Counted from the stretch's first letter, positions 38,284 to 47,197 are shown. The stretch: DNA of 64,000 nucleotides from Rhodophyticola porphyridii (GCF_003688285.1 NZ_RCNT01000003.1:131501-195500); one strand, 5' to 3'. Numbers and translations are program-made. The notes: a model not told the origin generated them from the letters alone.

Positions 38284-39522
38284 CTAATCCATGTCGCGCT
38301 GCTCGCCCTCTTTCGGGGTCAGTCCGTAGCGTGCCGCCACACGCCAGACATGCTCCGGAACCATGTTCTTCATCTTCGCGCCGTGGGCCCGTCGCAGATG
38401 CAGCACGGTCTCGATCGCCTTCATCTCCACCCGCGCCCGGGCAAACTCCAACCCGCGCGGTCCGATCCGTGGCTGAAGGAAGCTTACAACCGGGCGCAGC
38501 CAGTCCGGCATGGACCGCAAGGGCATCCCACCCGCGGCGCGTTCGGTATTGGCCAGAAACCCCTTTACCGCCCCGTCACGCTTGCCCTTGTCGGTCAGCG
38601 GTCTGGTCTGCAATCGCCCCTCCAGCAGTGCCAGCATTTCCGCCCCGCGGTCATTCCGAACGATCAGCCACTGGTCGCCGTCGCCTCCCATATAGCCCAC
38701 CGTGATGTCGGCAAGCCGGTTGGTGTAATCGACGCAGGTCTTGCAGGTCATCGGGAAGAAGTCCGCCGGCAGTCTGGAGATCGGCAGGCTCAGGAACGGC
38801 ACCACGCGGGTCGGGCGCCCGTCGTCGAATCGCAGTTCAACTTTGTAGTCGGCGCGAAATTCCAGATAGCTCACCGTTTCAGGCTTTTCGTCCAGAAGCG
38901 CCAGAAAGATGTGGAAATTCTCTGTCGTCGTATTGTCCGAACACGGTGTGCCGATCACGTAGATCCGCTCGAAGCCCAGCTCGGCTTCCAGCGCCCTCAG
39001 CGCATAGACCTGACAGGGAATGCCAACCAACGCGATCCGCTTGTGACCGGCCGCCGCCGCGGGCTCGACCAATGCAACGGTGGGACCATAGCCCATCCGC
39101 ATGCCCCGGCATTGCGCCATCTCGTCGGGGTCGGTCACGATGACCGGCATGGGCTTCCACCGGTCAGTGGGGTCCGGGGCCACGCTCAGAACCGCATCCA
39201 CCGCACCGGCCCTCAGCAACTCGGCGGCCAGCGTCGTGGTGATCCCGGTCCATTGCGCCCCCGGCGCGGCAGGCTCAAGCCGGGCGCGCATCATCGTTTG
39301 GGTCACGCCGAAAAAGTGTTCTTCACCCTGATCCGGGATCGTCTCGCGCCCATGGGCCGCCTGCTCCAGGGCAGGGTAATCGGGCGCGATGAACTGGCAG
39401 GCGCGCCCGCAGGCCTTGCCATCGCCCATCCGGCTCACGCCGCAATCGGTGCACAGCCCGGGCCGGGACGCGCCGCCAATCCGGGGCGCTGTCAGTCCGC
39501 TTGTGGAGGCGTCCTTCGGCAT
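38284..39522 (-). CDS. FrhB/BciB-like iron-sulfur flavoprotein reductase
   Basis: A 412-residue protein of the F420 hydrogenase/dehydrogenase beta-subunit family. N-terminal cysteines lie in GLCTDCGVSRMGDGKACGRAC and the C-terminal set in MTCKTCVDYTNRLADITVGY. The wording CVDYTNxLADxxVGYMG and VRNDRGAEML resembles chlorophyll-related members (divinyl reductase BciB, HCAR) more than methanogen FrhB. An alphaproteobacterium is not expected to make F420. The start MPKDASTSG has GGCGGAAAG upstream; a TTG nine codons earlier is less likely. It is convergent with the JmjC gene. Confidence 0.78.
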   Translation of the reverse strand: MPKDASTSGLTAPRIGGASRPGLCTDCGVSRMGDGKACGRACQFIAPDYPALEQAAHGRETIPDQGEEHFFGVTQTMMRARLEPAAPGAQWTGITTTLAAELLRAGAVDAVLSVAPDPTDRWKPMPVIVTDPDEMAQCRGMRMGYGPTVALVEPAAAAGHKRIALVGIPCQVYALRALEAELGFERIYVIGTPCSDNTTTENFHIFLALLDEKPETVSYLEFRADYKVELRFDDGRPTRVVPFLSLPISRLPADFFPMTCKTCVDYTNRLADITVGYMGGDGDQWLIVRNDRGAEMLALLEGRLQTRPLTDKGKRDGAVKGFLANTERAAGGMPLRSMPDWLRPVVSFLQPRIGPRGLEFARARVEMKAIETVLHLRRAHGAKMKNMVPEHVWRVAARYGLTPKEGEQRDMD

Positions 39523-39681
39523 GAACCGACTTTCCGCCGCGCCCTGCAAGGTGTCAATAAAAGTTTACACATTTGAGCGCCGGCGCGCGCGCAAACCCGG
39601 GGCAAGCCGTGCAAATCGGGCTATCCAGTGCAGGTATGCGGGATATGTGCGGCCTGCGCACGCTGGCCTATCGACCGCACG

Positions 39682-39758
39682 TGGTGACCCCGGCAGGACT
39701 CGAACCTGCAACCTATCCCTTAGGAGGGGATTGCTCTATCCAGTTGAGCCACGGGGCC
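39682..39758 (-). tRNA. tRNA-Arg(CCU)
   Basis: The minus strand folds as a full cloverleaf: acceptor GGCCCCG with CGGGGTC, D-arm GCTC/GAGC, anticodon stem ATCCC/GGGAT around CTCCTAA, T-arm GCAGG/CCTGC around TTCGAGT, discriminator A and an encoded CCA. The anticodon CCU reads AGG, a rare arginine codon in this GC-rich genome. Confidence 0.96.
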
Positions 39759-39867
39759 ACATGGGCCGTTTCTGGTGGAATTTGGCGCGGGGCGCAAGCA
39801 CGGCCATTCTCTTGGACAACCAAAATCATACCGCGTATCAACAGGATGACAGAAACGTAAACGGGGC

Positions 39868-40896
39868 ATGATCTTGCGCGGACGCAACCCTTTCGACGGC
39901 AAACCCCAGCTGACCCTGCGCGACGTGGCCGAAGCTGCCGGCGTTTCCGAGATGACTGTCAGCCGCGTGCTTCGCAACCGTGGCGATGTCTCCGACCGTA
40001 CCCGCGCCCGGGTCTACAGCGCCGCGCGAAGCCTCGGCTATGTTCCCAACAAGATAGCCGGTGCGCTGGCCTCCAACCGTGTCAATCTCGTGGGCGTCGT
40101 CATCCCGTCGCTTTCCAATATGGTCTTCCCCGATGTTCTTGGCGGAATTGGCAAAGTTCTGAGCGAAACGCCGCTTCAGCCGGTGATCGGCACTTCTCAG
40201 TACGATCCTGAAACCGAGGAAAAGGTGATCTACGAGATGCTCTCGTGGCGCCCGTCCGGGCTGATCGTTGCAGGGCTGGAACACACCTCGGCCGCGCAGG
40301 CGATGATGCGGAGCGCGGGCATCCCCGTGGTCGAGGTGATGGATGTGGATGGCGATCCGGTCGCAGCCGCCGTCGGCATCTCCCATATTCGCGCGGGCCG
40401 CGACATGGCCCGTGAAATCCTCGCCCGCGGCTACCGGAAAATCGGCTATCTCGGCTCCGGCTCCGGCGGCGACCACCGCGCGCAGAAGCGTCTGCAGGGC
40501 CTTCGGGAAGGGTTGTCGGCGGCTGGTGTCACCCTGACCGACAGTTGCTTTTACGAGGGCGCGTCGGGCTTCGGCACCGGACGTCAGATGAGTGCGGACA
40601 TGCTGTCGCGTCATCCGGATCTCGACTTCCTCTATTACAACACCGACATGAACGCCGCAGGCGGTCTTCTCTATTGCCTGGAAAAGGGGATGAAAATTCC
40701 GGAGGAGATCGGTCTGGCCGGGTTCAACTCCTTCGAAGTGCTCGACGGCTTGCCCATGCGCATCGCAACCATGGACAGCCGCAGGACGGAGATCGGTCAG
40801 AAGGCTGCCGAGTTGATCGCGGCAAACGCACTGTCAGACGAGATCATTGCGCTGGAGCCAAGGTTTCTCGAAGGCGAAACCGTTCGACGGCGCTGA
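39868..40896 (+). CDS. LacI-family transcriptional regulator (GntR-like)
   Basis: A 342-residue regulator with an N-terminal LacI HTH (LTLRDVAEAAGVSEMTVSRVLRN and the hinge LGYVPNKIAGALAS) and a periplasmic-binding-protein-like effector domain (NLVGVVIPSLSNMVFPD). The sequence style is close to gluconate repressors of the GntR type. No sugar operon is adjacent, so it probably acts elsewhere. It stands alone between the tRNA and sdaA. Confidence 0.88.
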   Translation: MILRGRNPFDGKPQLTLRDVAEAAGVSEMTVSRVLRNRGDVSDRTRARVYSAARSLGYVPNKIAGALASNRVNLVGVVIPSLSNMVFPDVLGGIGKVLSETPLQPVIGTSQYDPETEEKVIYEMLSWRPSGLIVAGLEHTSAAQAMMRSAGIPVVEVMDVDGDPVAAAVGISHIRAGRDMAREILARGYRKIGYLGSGSGGDHRAQKRLQGLREGLSAAGVTLTDSCFYEGASGFGTGRQMSADMLSRHPDLDFLYYNTDMNAAGGLLYCLEKGMKIPEEIGLAGFNSFEVLDGLPMRIATMDSRRTEIGQKAAELIAANALSDEIIALEPRFLEGETVRRR

Positions 40897-40986
40897 CGCC
40901 CACAAGCTCCGCACCCAATTCCCGGACCAGAAGCAGCGGCTGAACGGGCGCGGCCCTCCAGAAGCTGACGCGCTGCTTCCGGGCCC

Positions 40987-42402
40987 TCAGCATTCCGGCA
41001 GATTGACCGCCAATCCGCCCTGACTGGTTTCCTTGTACTTGCTGTTCATATCCAGCCCCGTCTGGCGCATGGCCTCGATGCAATTGTCCAGCGGCATGAA
41101 ATGCGTACCATCGCCCCTCAACGCGAGGGACGCGGCGGATACGGCCTTGATCGCGCCCAGCCCGTTGCGCTCGATACACGGCACCTGAACCAATCCGCCC
41201 GCCGGATCGCAGGTCATGCCAAGATGATGCTCCAAGGCGATTTCCGCTGCATTTTCAACCTGCTCATTGGTTCCACCCAACGCCGCGCACAACCCTGCTG
41301 CCGCCATTGCCGCCGCTGATCCGACCTCCCCCTGACAGCCGACCTCGGCACCAGAAATCGAGGCATTGTGCTTGATCAAGCCGCCGATCGCCGCTGCGGC
41401 CATCAGGAAGTCGACGGCACCTGCATCGCTCGCGCCGATGCAATGGCCCCTGTAATAGCGAAGCACCGCCGGGATCACACCGGCCGCGCCGTTGGTCGGT
41501 GCCGTCACCACCCGCCCGCCTGCGGCGTTTTCTTCGTTCACCGCCATGGCGTAGACACTCAACCAGTCATTCACCACGTGGGGCTGCGCGATGTTTCGCC
41601 CTGCCTCGGCCTTCAGTTGCTCATGGATCGCCTTTGCCCGGCGTTTCACACGGAGCCCGCCGGGCAATTCCCCCTCCATCCGCAGGCCACGTTCCAGGCA
41701 ATCCTCCATCGCGCGGCGTATCTCTTCCACCCGGCCGGTCACCTCGGCGCGGCCCGCCAGCGCCAGTTCGTTTGCCCATTTCATCTCGACGATACTTTTG
41801 CCCGAAGCCTTGCCCATCGCCAGCATTTCCGCCGCGGACCCGAACGGGTAGGGATAGCCGACCTCTTCCTTCTCCGCATGAAGCTGCGCCGCGCCGCCAT
41901 GCCTCTGTGCGTCCAGTTCGGCTGCGGTCATCACGAAACCGCCGCCGATGGAGTAATAGGTTTCTTCCATATAGAGGCTGCCATTCGTGTCGAAGGCCCG
42001 CAGGATCATCCCGTTCGCATGGCCCGGCAATCTCAGGTCGTAGTCGAACACCAGATCGGTCGCCGGGTCGAATCGCAGTTCAGGCAGTCCGGGGGGCGTC
42101 ACCCGGCCTCTCTTGCGCAGCGCCGCCTCGATCTCCGTTGCCTTATCCGGGTCGAGCGTGTCCGGCCTCAACCCGCACAGACCCAAGATAACCGCCCGAT
42201 CCGTCGCGTGTCCCTTACCGGTAAAGGCCAACGACCCGTGAAGCGAACAGGCCAACGCGCCCAGATCTCCCGCACCCGGTTCTTTCTCACGGCCATCGCG
42301 CAGATCGTCCAGAAACCGCGCCGCCGCGCTCATCGGGCCCATCGTGTGGGAAGAAGACGGCCCGATCCCGATCTTGAATATGTCAAAGATGCTCAGAAAC
42401 AT
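40987..42402 (-). CDS. sdaA: L-serine ammonia-lyase (iron-sulfur type)
   Basis: A 471-residue L-serine dehydratase that converts serine to pyruvate and ammonia with a [4Fe-4S] cluster. The N-terminal part has [19 protein letters not shown]; the catalytic half has [34 protein letters not shown] with a cluster Cys, and [16 protein letters not shown] with two more. Both the beta and alpha parts are in one chain, as usual for the Proteobacterial enzyme. Monocistronic. Confidence 0.95.
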   Translation of the reverse strand: MFLSIFDIFKIGIGPSSSHTMGPMSAAARFLDDLRDGREKEPGAGDLGALACSLHGSLAFTGKGHATDRAVILGLCGLRPDTLDPDKATEIEAALRKRGRVTPPGLPELRFDPATDLVFDYDLRLPGHANGMILRAFDTNGSLYMEETYYSIGGGFVMTAAELDAQRHGGAAQLHAEKEEVGYPYPFGSAAEMLAMGKASGKSIVEMKWANELALAGRAEVTGRVEEIRRAMEDCLERGLRMEGELPGGLRVKRRAKAIHEQLKAEAGRNIAQPHVVNDWLSVYAMAVNEENAAGGRVVTAPTNGAAGVIPAVLRYYRGHCIGASDAGAVDFLMAAAAIGGLIKHNASISGAEVGCQGEVGSAAAMAAAGLCAALGGTNEQVENAAEIALEHHLGMTCDPAGGLVQVPCIERNGLGAIKAVSAASLALRGDGTHFMPLDNCIEAMRQTGLDMNSKYKETSQGGLAVNLPEC

Positions 42403-42532
42403 GCGCCCTCCATCACAGCCGATCTAGCGCGAAACCGGCGACGGATGCGAATGAATACCGACATCCGGCGGGTTTCGACCGACCAGCTTCAGAGGATATG
42501 GCGATGACAGAGGCTGTATCCGAGCCCTGGAA

Positions 42533-43393
42533 TTATGGATAGGTGACGACGCGCAGATCGCCATAAAGCATCATCGGCAGGAAAAGCGTGTTCCCGTGGG
42601 AGGAGATATCCGCCACGCCCGGCGAGAGGTTAATTGCCAGGTCGACCTCGCCCGCGCCGTTGACCGTGAACACCTCTCCGGTGACCCAATCATTGAGCAG
42701 AATCTCGTCCCCCACACGGGTTATGCCGTCTATATTACCGATTTCCGGCACGACGATGGAGATGGCCCGGGTCTCAAGATCGACCGACAGGAGGGAGCCT
42801 GCGACTTCTGTAGAGAAATCCTCTTTCAGACCTTCGCCCCATGTTCCGACCAGCAGGCGCGCCCCGTCCAGCAACAGACCGTTGGGATGGCTCAGCTGGT
42901 CATGCTGCATCCACAGCGTCACGCGACCATCGGCGTAGCGCCAGATGCTGTCTGTCATCAGATCGCTGATATAGGCAGTCTGCCCGTCCGAGGTGACATC
43001 GTTGAGAAACCCGGCACCCTCGACCATGATCGACCGCCGGATCGCGCCCGTTTCCGCGTCGATGACATGCAGTGTGTTGAGATCGGCGACCAGCAGGTTT
43101 TGCCCGACAAACGCCATCCCCTTCGGGGCATCAAGACCATCGACCCAATCGAGATCGAGGATTTGGCCGGTTTCCGACAAGAGGGTCAGAAACCCGTTTC
43201 CATCGGCTTCACCGGGGTGGCCCGCAATGTTGCTGAGGATCACCCGGTTGCGTGTGCTGTCGAAGATTGCGGATTCCGGCATATCGAAGCCGCCGACATT
43301 CCATGGCGCTTCCGCAAGGGCGGCAGGCGTATGCGACAGGCTTGCACTGGTGATGGTTACGGCGGCGACGGCGAAACTTGGTAGCATTTTCAT
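42533..43393 (-). CDS. Exported SMP-30/gluconolactonase-like beta-propeller
   Basis: A 286-residue precursor with a signal peptide (cleavage near ALA-EA, about residue 28). The rest fits a six-bladed SMP-30/gluconolactonase or strictosidine-synthase-like propeller: ESAIFDSTRNRVILSNIAG, GLDAPKGMAFVGQNLLVAD, GFLNDVTSDGQTAYISD, SHPNGLLLDGARLLVGTW and NIDGITRVGDEILL. Metal ligands of lactonases (Glu, two Asn, Asp) have plausible equivalents. It diverges from an HTH regulator gene, with two matching operator repeats in the 130-bp gap. Lactone hydrolysis in the periplasm is the leading guess. Confidence 0.72.
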   Translation of the reverse strand: MKMLPSFAVAAVTITSASLSHTPAALAEAPWNVGGFDMPESAIFDSTRNRVILSNIAGHPGEADGNGFLTLLSETGQILDLDWVDGLDAPKGMAFVGQNLLVADLNTLHVIDAETGAIRRSIMVEGAGFLNDVTSDGQTAYISDLMTDSIWRYADGRVTLWMQHDQLSHPNGLLLDGARLLVGTWGEGLKEDFSTEVAGSLLSVDLETRAISIVVPEIGNIDGITRVGDEILLNDWVTGEVFTVNGAGEVDLAINLSPGVADISSHGNTLFLPMMLYGDLRVVTYP

Positions 43394-43432
43394 GTCACAT
43401 TCCTCATTTGATCTCGTAAAGGATGCGGCATT

Positions 43433-43451
43433 GGTATCTTTTATGAATACC
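43433..43451. promoter_or_regulatory. Operator candidate O1: GGTAT-N9-ATACC
   Basis: GGTATCTTTTATGAATACC is a 19-bp dyad with 5-bp arms, 40 bp before the lactonase-like start codon. It has the same arms and spacing as the second site at 43474, with centres 41 bp apart. Confidence 0.6.
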
Positions 43452-43473
43452 CTGGTGAAGTATAACTGCCTTT

Positions 43474-43492
43474 GGTATCGATTAGTGATACC
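43474..43492. promoter_or_regulatory. Operator candidate O2: GGTAT-N9-ATACC
   Basis: GGTATCGATTAGTGATACC is a 19-bp dyad with 6-bp arms, 31 bp before the HTH regulator start codon. Likely bound by that regulator to control both divergent genes. Confidence 0.6.
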
Positions 43493-43523
43493 GATAGCCC
43501 CGTAAATAGATCAGGAGCGTGCC

Positions 43524-44273
43524 ATGCGCGGAACCATGTTCGAGGTGTTGAAACAGGCGCTGCGGGCGCGGCAGATGACCTATGGAGACCTTGCCGCGCG
43601 CATGTCCCTGTCGGAACCGACGATCAAGCGAATCTTCGCAAGCGGGGATGCTAAAATGAGCAGGGTCATGGAAATCTGCGATGCCCTCGACCTTCCGTTC
43701 GAGGATATTGTTGCAACCGCCAAGCGCACCATCGTCCGGCCGGTCCAGTTGACGGCGGAGATGGAGGCCGGGTTGGCGCAGGATCCGTCGCTCTTCTTTC
43801 TGTTCATCCTGCTGCATGACGGCATGACCGAAGCGACGATCCGCCAAGAGTTCGGGTTGAGCAGGAACGCCCTCTTCATTCTGGGTCGCAAGCTGGAGCG
43901 GCTTGGCCTCGCCGAGGTTCATACCGAGGGCCGCATTCGTCTGACGCCGGCGCATCCCGTCAAGTTCCGGCGAAACGGCCCGCTTCACCGGACGCTCAGG
44001 GATCTGAACCTCGCCTTTATCCGCACGGTCTTTGACCAGCCCGATGGGGAGCAGTCCGGCTACCTGACCCAGTCCCGGCGTATCTCCCGACAGACGGCGC
44101 GACAGGTCATGGCGGATCTGCGCAACCTCAATCAGCAACTTTCCGAAATGGCGCGTCAGGATCAGTTGACCGTCCCGGCACAGGATTTGCAGACCTACAA
44201 GCTGTGCGTTGCCTGGTCGGAGATGTCCTTTCCCTCCTTCGCTCGGATCGACGCTGGAGCGCCTAGGCGGTAA
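43524..44273 (+). CDS. XRE-type HTH regulator with second winged-helix-like domain
   Basis: A 249-residue regulator. Residues 1-60 are a Cro/C1-type HTH (MTYGDLAARMSLSEPTIKRIFAS). Residues 95-145 look like a second helix-turn-helix or winged helix (MTEATIRQEFGLSRNALFIL then GRIRLTP). The C-terminal 100 residues are helical with no motif I recognise. AGGAG stands six bases before the ATG. It diverges from the lactonase-like gene and overlaps the HAD phosphatase gene tail-to-tail by 11 bp. Confidence 0.82.
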   Translation: MRGTMFEVLKQALRARQMTYGDLAARMSLSEPTIKRIFASGDAKMSRVMEICDALDLPFEDIVATAKRTIVRPVQLTAEMEAGLAQDPSLFFLFILLHDGMTEATIRQEFGLSRNALFILGRKLERLGLAEVHTEGRIRLTPAHPVKFRRNGPLHRTLRDLNLAFIRTVFDQPDGEQSGYLTQSRRISRQTARQVMADLRNLNQQLSEMARQDQLTVPAQDLQTYKLCVAWSEMSFPSFARIDAGAPRR

Positions 44274-44973
44274 TCGACCCCGCTGTGCTTGCCTGACCGT
44301 GGATTGGAAATGACTGGATGGCCTCGGCCCATTCCGGCGCGGGCCGATCCGCAGGATGCGCACAATATGCCTCGTCACAGATAGCCAGGAACGGCAAGTC
44401 GCTCTGATGATCACCATAGCCGAAGGTTCTGACGTAGGGGCCGCGCGCTTGGATCAGGTTTCGCAACGCTGCGGCCTTTCCCTCACCAATCGTCTGAATA
44501 CCCTCGATCTGCCCGTCAGTGGTGCCATCCGGCAGTCTTTTGAGTGCGATCGCCAATATGCCTGTTGCGCCAAGGTCGTCGGCTATGGGCGCGACAATGA
44601 AGTTTGCCGATCCCGACAGCAGCACCGTTTCATGGCCCTGCGCCTGATGCTGGCGGAACCGGTTCAGCACCTCGGGCACATAAAAGGAGCGCGCCTTGCT
44701 TCGCGCAAACCATTCTTGCGAAAGCTCGGCGAGCTGATCGAGGGACCAGCGGGAAAAGTTACGGTAGAATAGCCGGTTGACGACCTCGCGCGGCTCCGTT
44801 TCGCGTGCCGTCTGCAATTCATAGAGCGCGGCGCGATATGCCTGCGCACCGCCTGTGTCTCCGGCGACTTCCCTGAACGCGAATTCAAGAAACGAAAACA
44901 TGGATTTGCACTCGATCAGCGTTTCATCGACATCGAAAACGGCGAGGCTGGGCGCAGGGCGGATATCGGGCAT
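44263..44973 (-). CDS. HAD-IB family phosphatase
   Basis: A 236-residue HAD hydrolase of subfamily IB (SerB-like). Motif I is VFDVDETLIECK with the nucleophile Asp, motif II is LLSGSANFI, motif III a Lys in EGKAAALR, and motif IV GYGDHQSDLPFL. It starts 11 bp after the AfsA-like gene and is surely co-transcribed with it. In Streptomyces A-factor synthesis a phosphatase removes the phosphate after AfsA has joined dihydroxyacetone phosphate and an acyl chain, so a matching step is proposed here; the true substrate is unknown. Confidence 0.85.
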   Translation of the reverse strand: MPDIRPAPSLAVFDVDETLIECKSMFSFLEFAFREVAGDTGGAQAYRAALYELQTARETEPREVVNRLFYRNFSRWSLDQLAELSQEWFARSKARSFYVPEVLNRFRQHQAQGHETVLLSGSANFIVAPIADDLGATGILAIALKRLPDGTTDGQIEGIQTIGEGKAAALRNLIQARGPYVRTFGYGDHQSDLPFLAICDEAYCAHPADRPAPEWAEAIQSFPIHGQASTAGSITA

Positions 44974-44984
44974 GTTTCAGGCCC

Positions 44985-45773
44985 TCACGCGACTTGAGAA
45001 ACGGATTGGAGCGCTTCTTCGTCGCGATACTGCTCCACCAGCTTGTTCAGACACTCCTGCGCAACGACAAGCTCCCTGTCGGCGATCGTCTTCGCCTCGA
45101 AGGCTGTGAAGGATACGGTGACGCGGGTACATACGGTTCCGGCCTGTATGATCGTGATATCGGCATCGAACCCGTGGCGGTTTTCCTTGTGCGAGGCACG
45201 GGTGATTTCATAGCGCAGGACCGCGTCGAACGGGAACACGAAATTCTGGAACTCCGTTTCCATGCTCTTGATAACGTAGTAGTAATCGCGCTCGTCCTCG
45301 GCGAGGAAGAAGGCCTCCGTCACGGTCAGGAAAGCCTGGCGCGCCGCTTCGATCAGGGCCATGCCCTGGATGTGCATCCCCGTCATGTGGTCGAGGAAAA
45401 ACTCGTTCTGGGCGGAAAAGCACAGGTCCATCTCGAACAGGGTGTCCGACATCCTGCGTGGCGCGCAGATGACGATGTTTTCTGCGCGGTTCTTGTGAGC
45501 AAACCGCCGCGTGGACCGGGGCGCGCGTTTGCAGGACACCAGATTGAAACTGCCGCCGGCTTTCCCGTTCGTCGTGTTGAAATGCCGGACGGCGGCGTAG
45601 AGGCTGCGCATGTCGACGCCCTGTTGCAGGTACAGGTGGATGTCGTTGTCGAGATGTACGCTTGTCAGAACTTTTTCCAAAGCGTCGGTTTCGGTAATCA
45701 GACCATCAATATGCCTGGCCGTACCTAAAAATGTATCCCCGACGACAAAGAACCTTTGGATCGAATTGGTCAT
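44985..45773 (-). CDS. AfsA-like hotdog-fold protein
   Basis: A 262-residue protein resembling the A-factor synthase family (AfsA/ScbA). Residues 93-100 (HKNRAENI) match the family's HK-x3-AE-type block, and residues 128-146 contain DHMTGMHIQGMALIEAARQ, the hotdog helix with Glu142 and Arg145 expected at the active site. A second hotdog (about residues 175-245) is more diverged. Family enzymes join dihydroxyacetone phosphate to a beta-ketoacyl-ACP, giving a butenolide precursor. The start (MTNSIQRFF) has GGAGAG upstream. Followed at 11 bp by a HAD phosphatase gene. AfsA homologues are rare in Rhodobacterales; assignment is from motifs by eye. Confidence 0.68.
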   Translation of the reverse strand: MTNSIQRFFVVGDTFLGTARHIDGLITETDALEKVLTSVHLDNDIHLYLQQGVDMRSLYAAVRHFNTTNGKAGGSFNLVSCKRAPRSTRRFAHKNRAENIVICAPRRMSDTLFEMDLCFSAQNEFFLDHMTGMHIQGMALIEAARQAFLTVTEAFFLAEDERDYYYVIKSMETEFQNFVFPFDAVLRYEITRASHKENRHGFDADITIIQAGTVCTRVTVSFTAFEAKTIADRELVVAQECLNKLVEQYRDEEALQSVSQVA

Positions 45774-45909
45774 TTCACTCTCCAAACTGAATCGGTGGTT
45801 CGTGTAATCAGTAGAGAGCCATCGGAAAAAACCAACAATCGCCAGTATCGAAATGCCCATTCCATTTCTGCAACGCAGCATTGGCGCATTTCCGCCAAAA
45901 CGGAAGGAA

Positions 45910-45938
45910 ATGGCGGGCACAGTGACTGTGCCCGCCAT
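45910..45938 (-). terminator. Hairpin terminator after the MFS exporter gene
   Basis: ATGGCGGGCACAG and CTGTGCCCGCCAT form a perfect 13-bp stem with loop TGA. On the minus strand it is followed by TTCCTTCC and TTTT. It lies 24 bp after the exporter stop and separates it from the AfsA-like gene, which must therefore have its own promoter in 45774-45909. Confidence 0.75.
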
Positions 45939-45962
45939 GGAAGTCTTGATTTGCGAATAGGA

Positions 45963-47111
45963 TCAGGTGCGAACCGATTGGCGCTGGCGGCTGACCACAG
46001 CCAGCAAGAGACCCGCACCACACATGGCCGCCCCGATCAGCGGCACCTGCGTGTATGTGACGCCGGAATGCAGGGCCTGGCTGCCCAGCCATGCTCCAAG
46101 ACCGTTGCCAAGATTGAAGGCCGCGATGTTGAAGGCCGAAGCCATGACCGGTGCATCGCCTGCATGTGACATGACCTGCACCTGCAGGGCCGGGATGGTG
46201 GAAAACAATGCCATCCCGAAAAAGAAGACCGCCACGATCATCGCGATCGGATAGGGCATCACGAAGGAGATCACGATCAGAACCGAAATCAGGAACATGA
46301 GGCTGAGTTGAATGGCGCGGCCGAGATTCCAATCCGCCAGCCGCCCGCCCAATGGATTCCCGAGGAACATCCCGAAACCGAAGAGCAACAGGATGCTGGG
46401 CACCCAGCTGGATGGCAGGCCAGTCACATCTGTCAGCATTGGCGCGATGAAGGTGAAGGTGGTGAATGTGCCGCCAAAACCCAGCGTGGTCATCATCAGC
46501 GCCCTGATCATCTCGGGTCTCAGCAACACCGCGAATTCGGCCCGCAGGTTGGAGACTTTGGAGGATTCGACCCGTGGCAGCCACATTATCAGGGCAACCG
46601 CCGTGACCGCCGCAAGCCCCGACAGGATGACAAATGTGGATCGCCAGCCCAAGGCCTGCCCCACTGCGGTGCCGGCCGGTGAGCCAAACATGTTGGCAAT
46701 CGTCGACCCCAGAAACACCGCCGCGATTGCCCGTGCCGCTTTGCCCGGTTCGACCAATTGGGTCGCGACAACGGCGCCCAGCCCGAAGAACGTTGCTTGC
46801 GCCAAGGCGGTGACGATCCGCGCGGTGAGCATGAGCTCATAGGTCGGCGCGATGGCGCAGGCCAGATTGCCCAAGGTGAAGAGACCCATCAACGCGATCA
46901 GCACACGCTTGCGTTGAAACTGGATCAGAAATGGCGTCAGCAAGGGCGCGCCAAGCACCACGCCGAAGGCATAGCCGCTGATCAGATATCCGGCGGTCGG
47001 GATCGAGACGCCGAAATCGGTCGCGACCTCGGGCAGCAGGCCCATGATCACGAATTCACTGGTATTGATAACAAATATCCCCAGGGCGAGGATCAGAACC
47101 GCAAAAGGCAT
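45963..47111 (-). CDS. MFS efflux transporter (DHA1/AraJ-YdhP type)
   Basis: A 382-residue 12-helix transporter. It begins FAVLILALGIFVINTSEFVIMGLLPEV, the opening of the AraJ/YdhP group, with GAPLLTPFLIQFQRKRVLI as the motif A region and GRLADWNLGRAI later. These pumps export sugars, drugs or small metabolites. The start MPFAVLIL has AGGAGG upstream; an extension of 29 residues is rejected. It diverges from the GST gene over a region with a perfect dyad. Confidence 0.9.
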   Translation of the reverse strand: MPFAVLILALGIFVINTSEFVIMGLLPEVATDFGVSIPTAGYLISGYAFGVVLGAPLLTPFLIQFQRKRVLIALMGLFTLGNLACAIAPTYELMLTARIVTALAQATFFGLGAVVATQLVEPGKAARAIAAVFLGSTIANMFGSPAGTAVGQALGWRSTFVILSGLAAVTAVALIMWLPRVESSKVSNLRAEFAVLLRPEMIRALMMTTLGFGGTFTTFTFIAPMLTDVTGLPSSWVPSILLLFGFGMFLGNPLGGRLADWNLGRAIQLSLMFLISVLIVISFVMPYPIAMIVAVFFFGMALFSTIPALQVQVMSHAGDAPVMASAFNIAAFNLGNGLGAWLGSQALHSGVTYTQVPLIGAAMCGAGLLLAVVSRQRQSVRT

Positions 47112-47181
47112 TTTGGCCTCCTTTACTCGTCGGATGAACCGAGTATCGGGGCAGGAATTTGGCGGGTGACCCCCAAAATAT

Positions 47182-47197
47182 TGAAACAGCCGTTTCA
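47182..47197. promoter_or_regulatory. Operator candidate TGAAACAGCCGTTTCA
   Basis: A perfect 6-bp dyad with a 4-bp spacer, midway between the divergent MFS exporter (start 47111) and the GST operon (start 47266). Typical of a TetR, MarR or LysR site; the LysR gene at the end of the operon is one candidate. Confidence 0.45.

Noticed and set aside
42403-42532. Glycine riboswitch in the sdaA leader
   Set aside because: No tandem aptamer-like conserved cores could be found; only scattered GC-rich stems.
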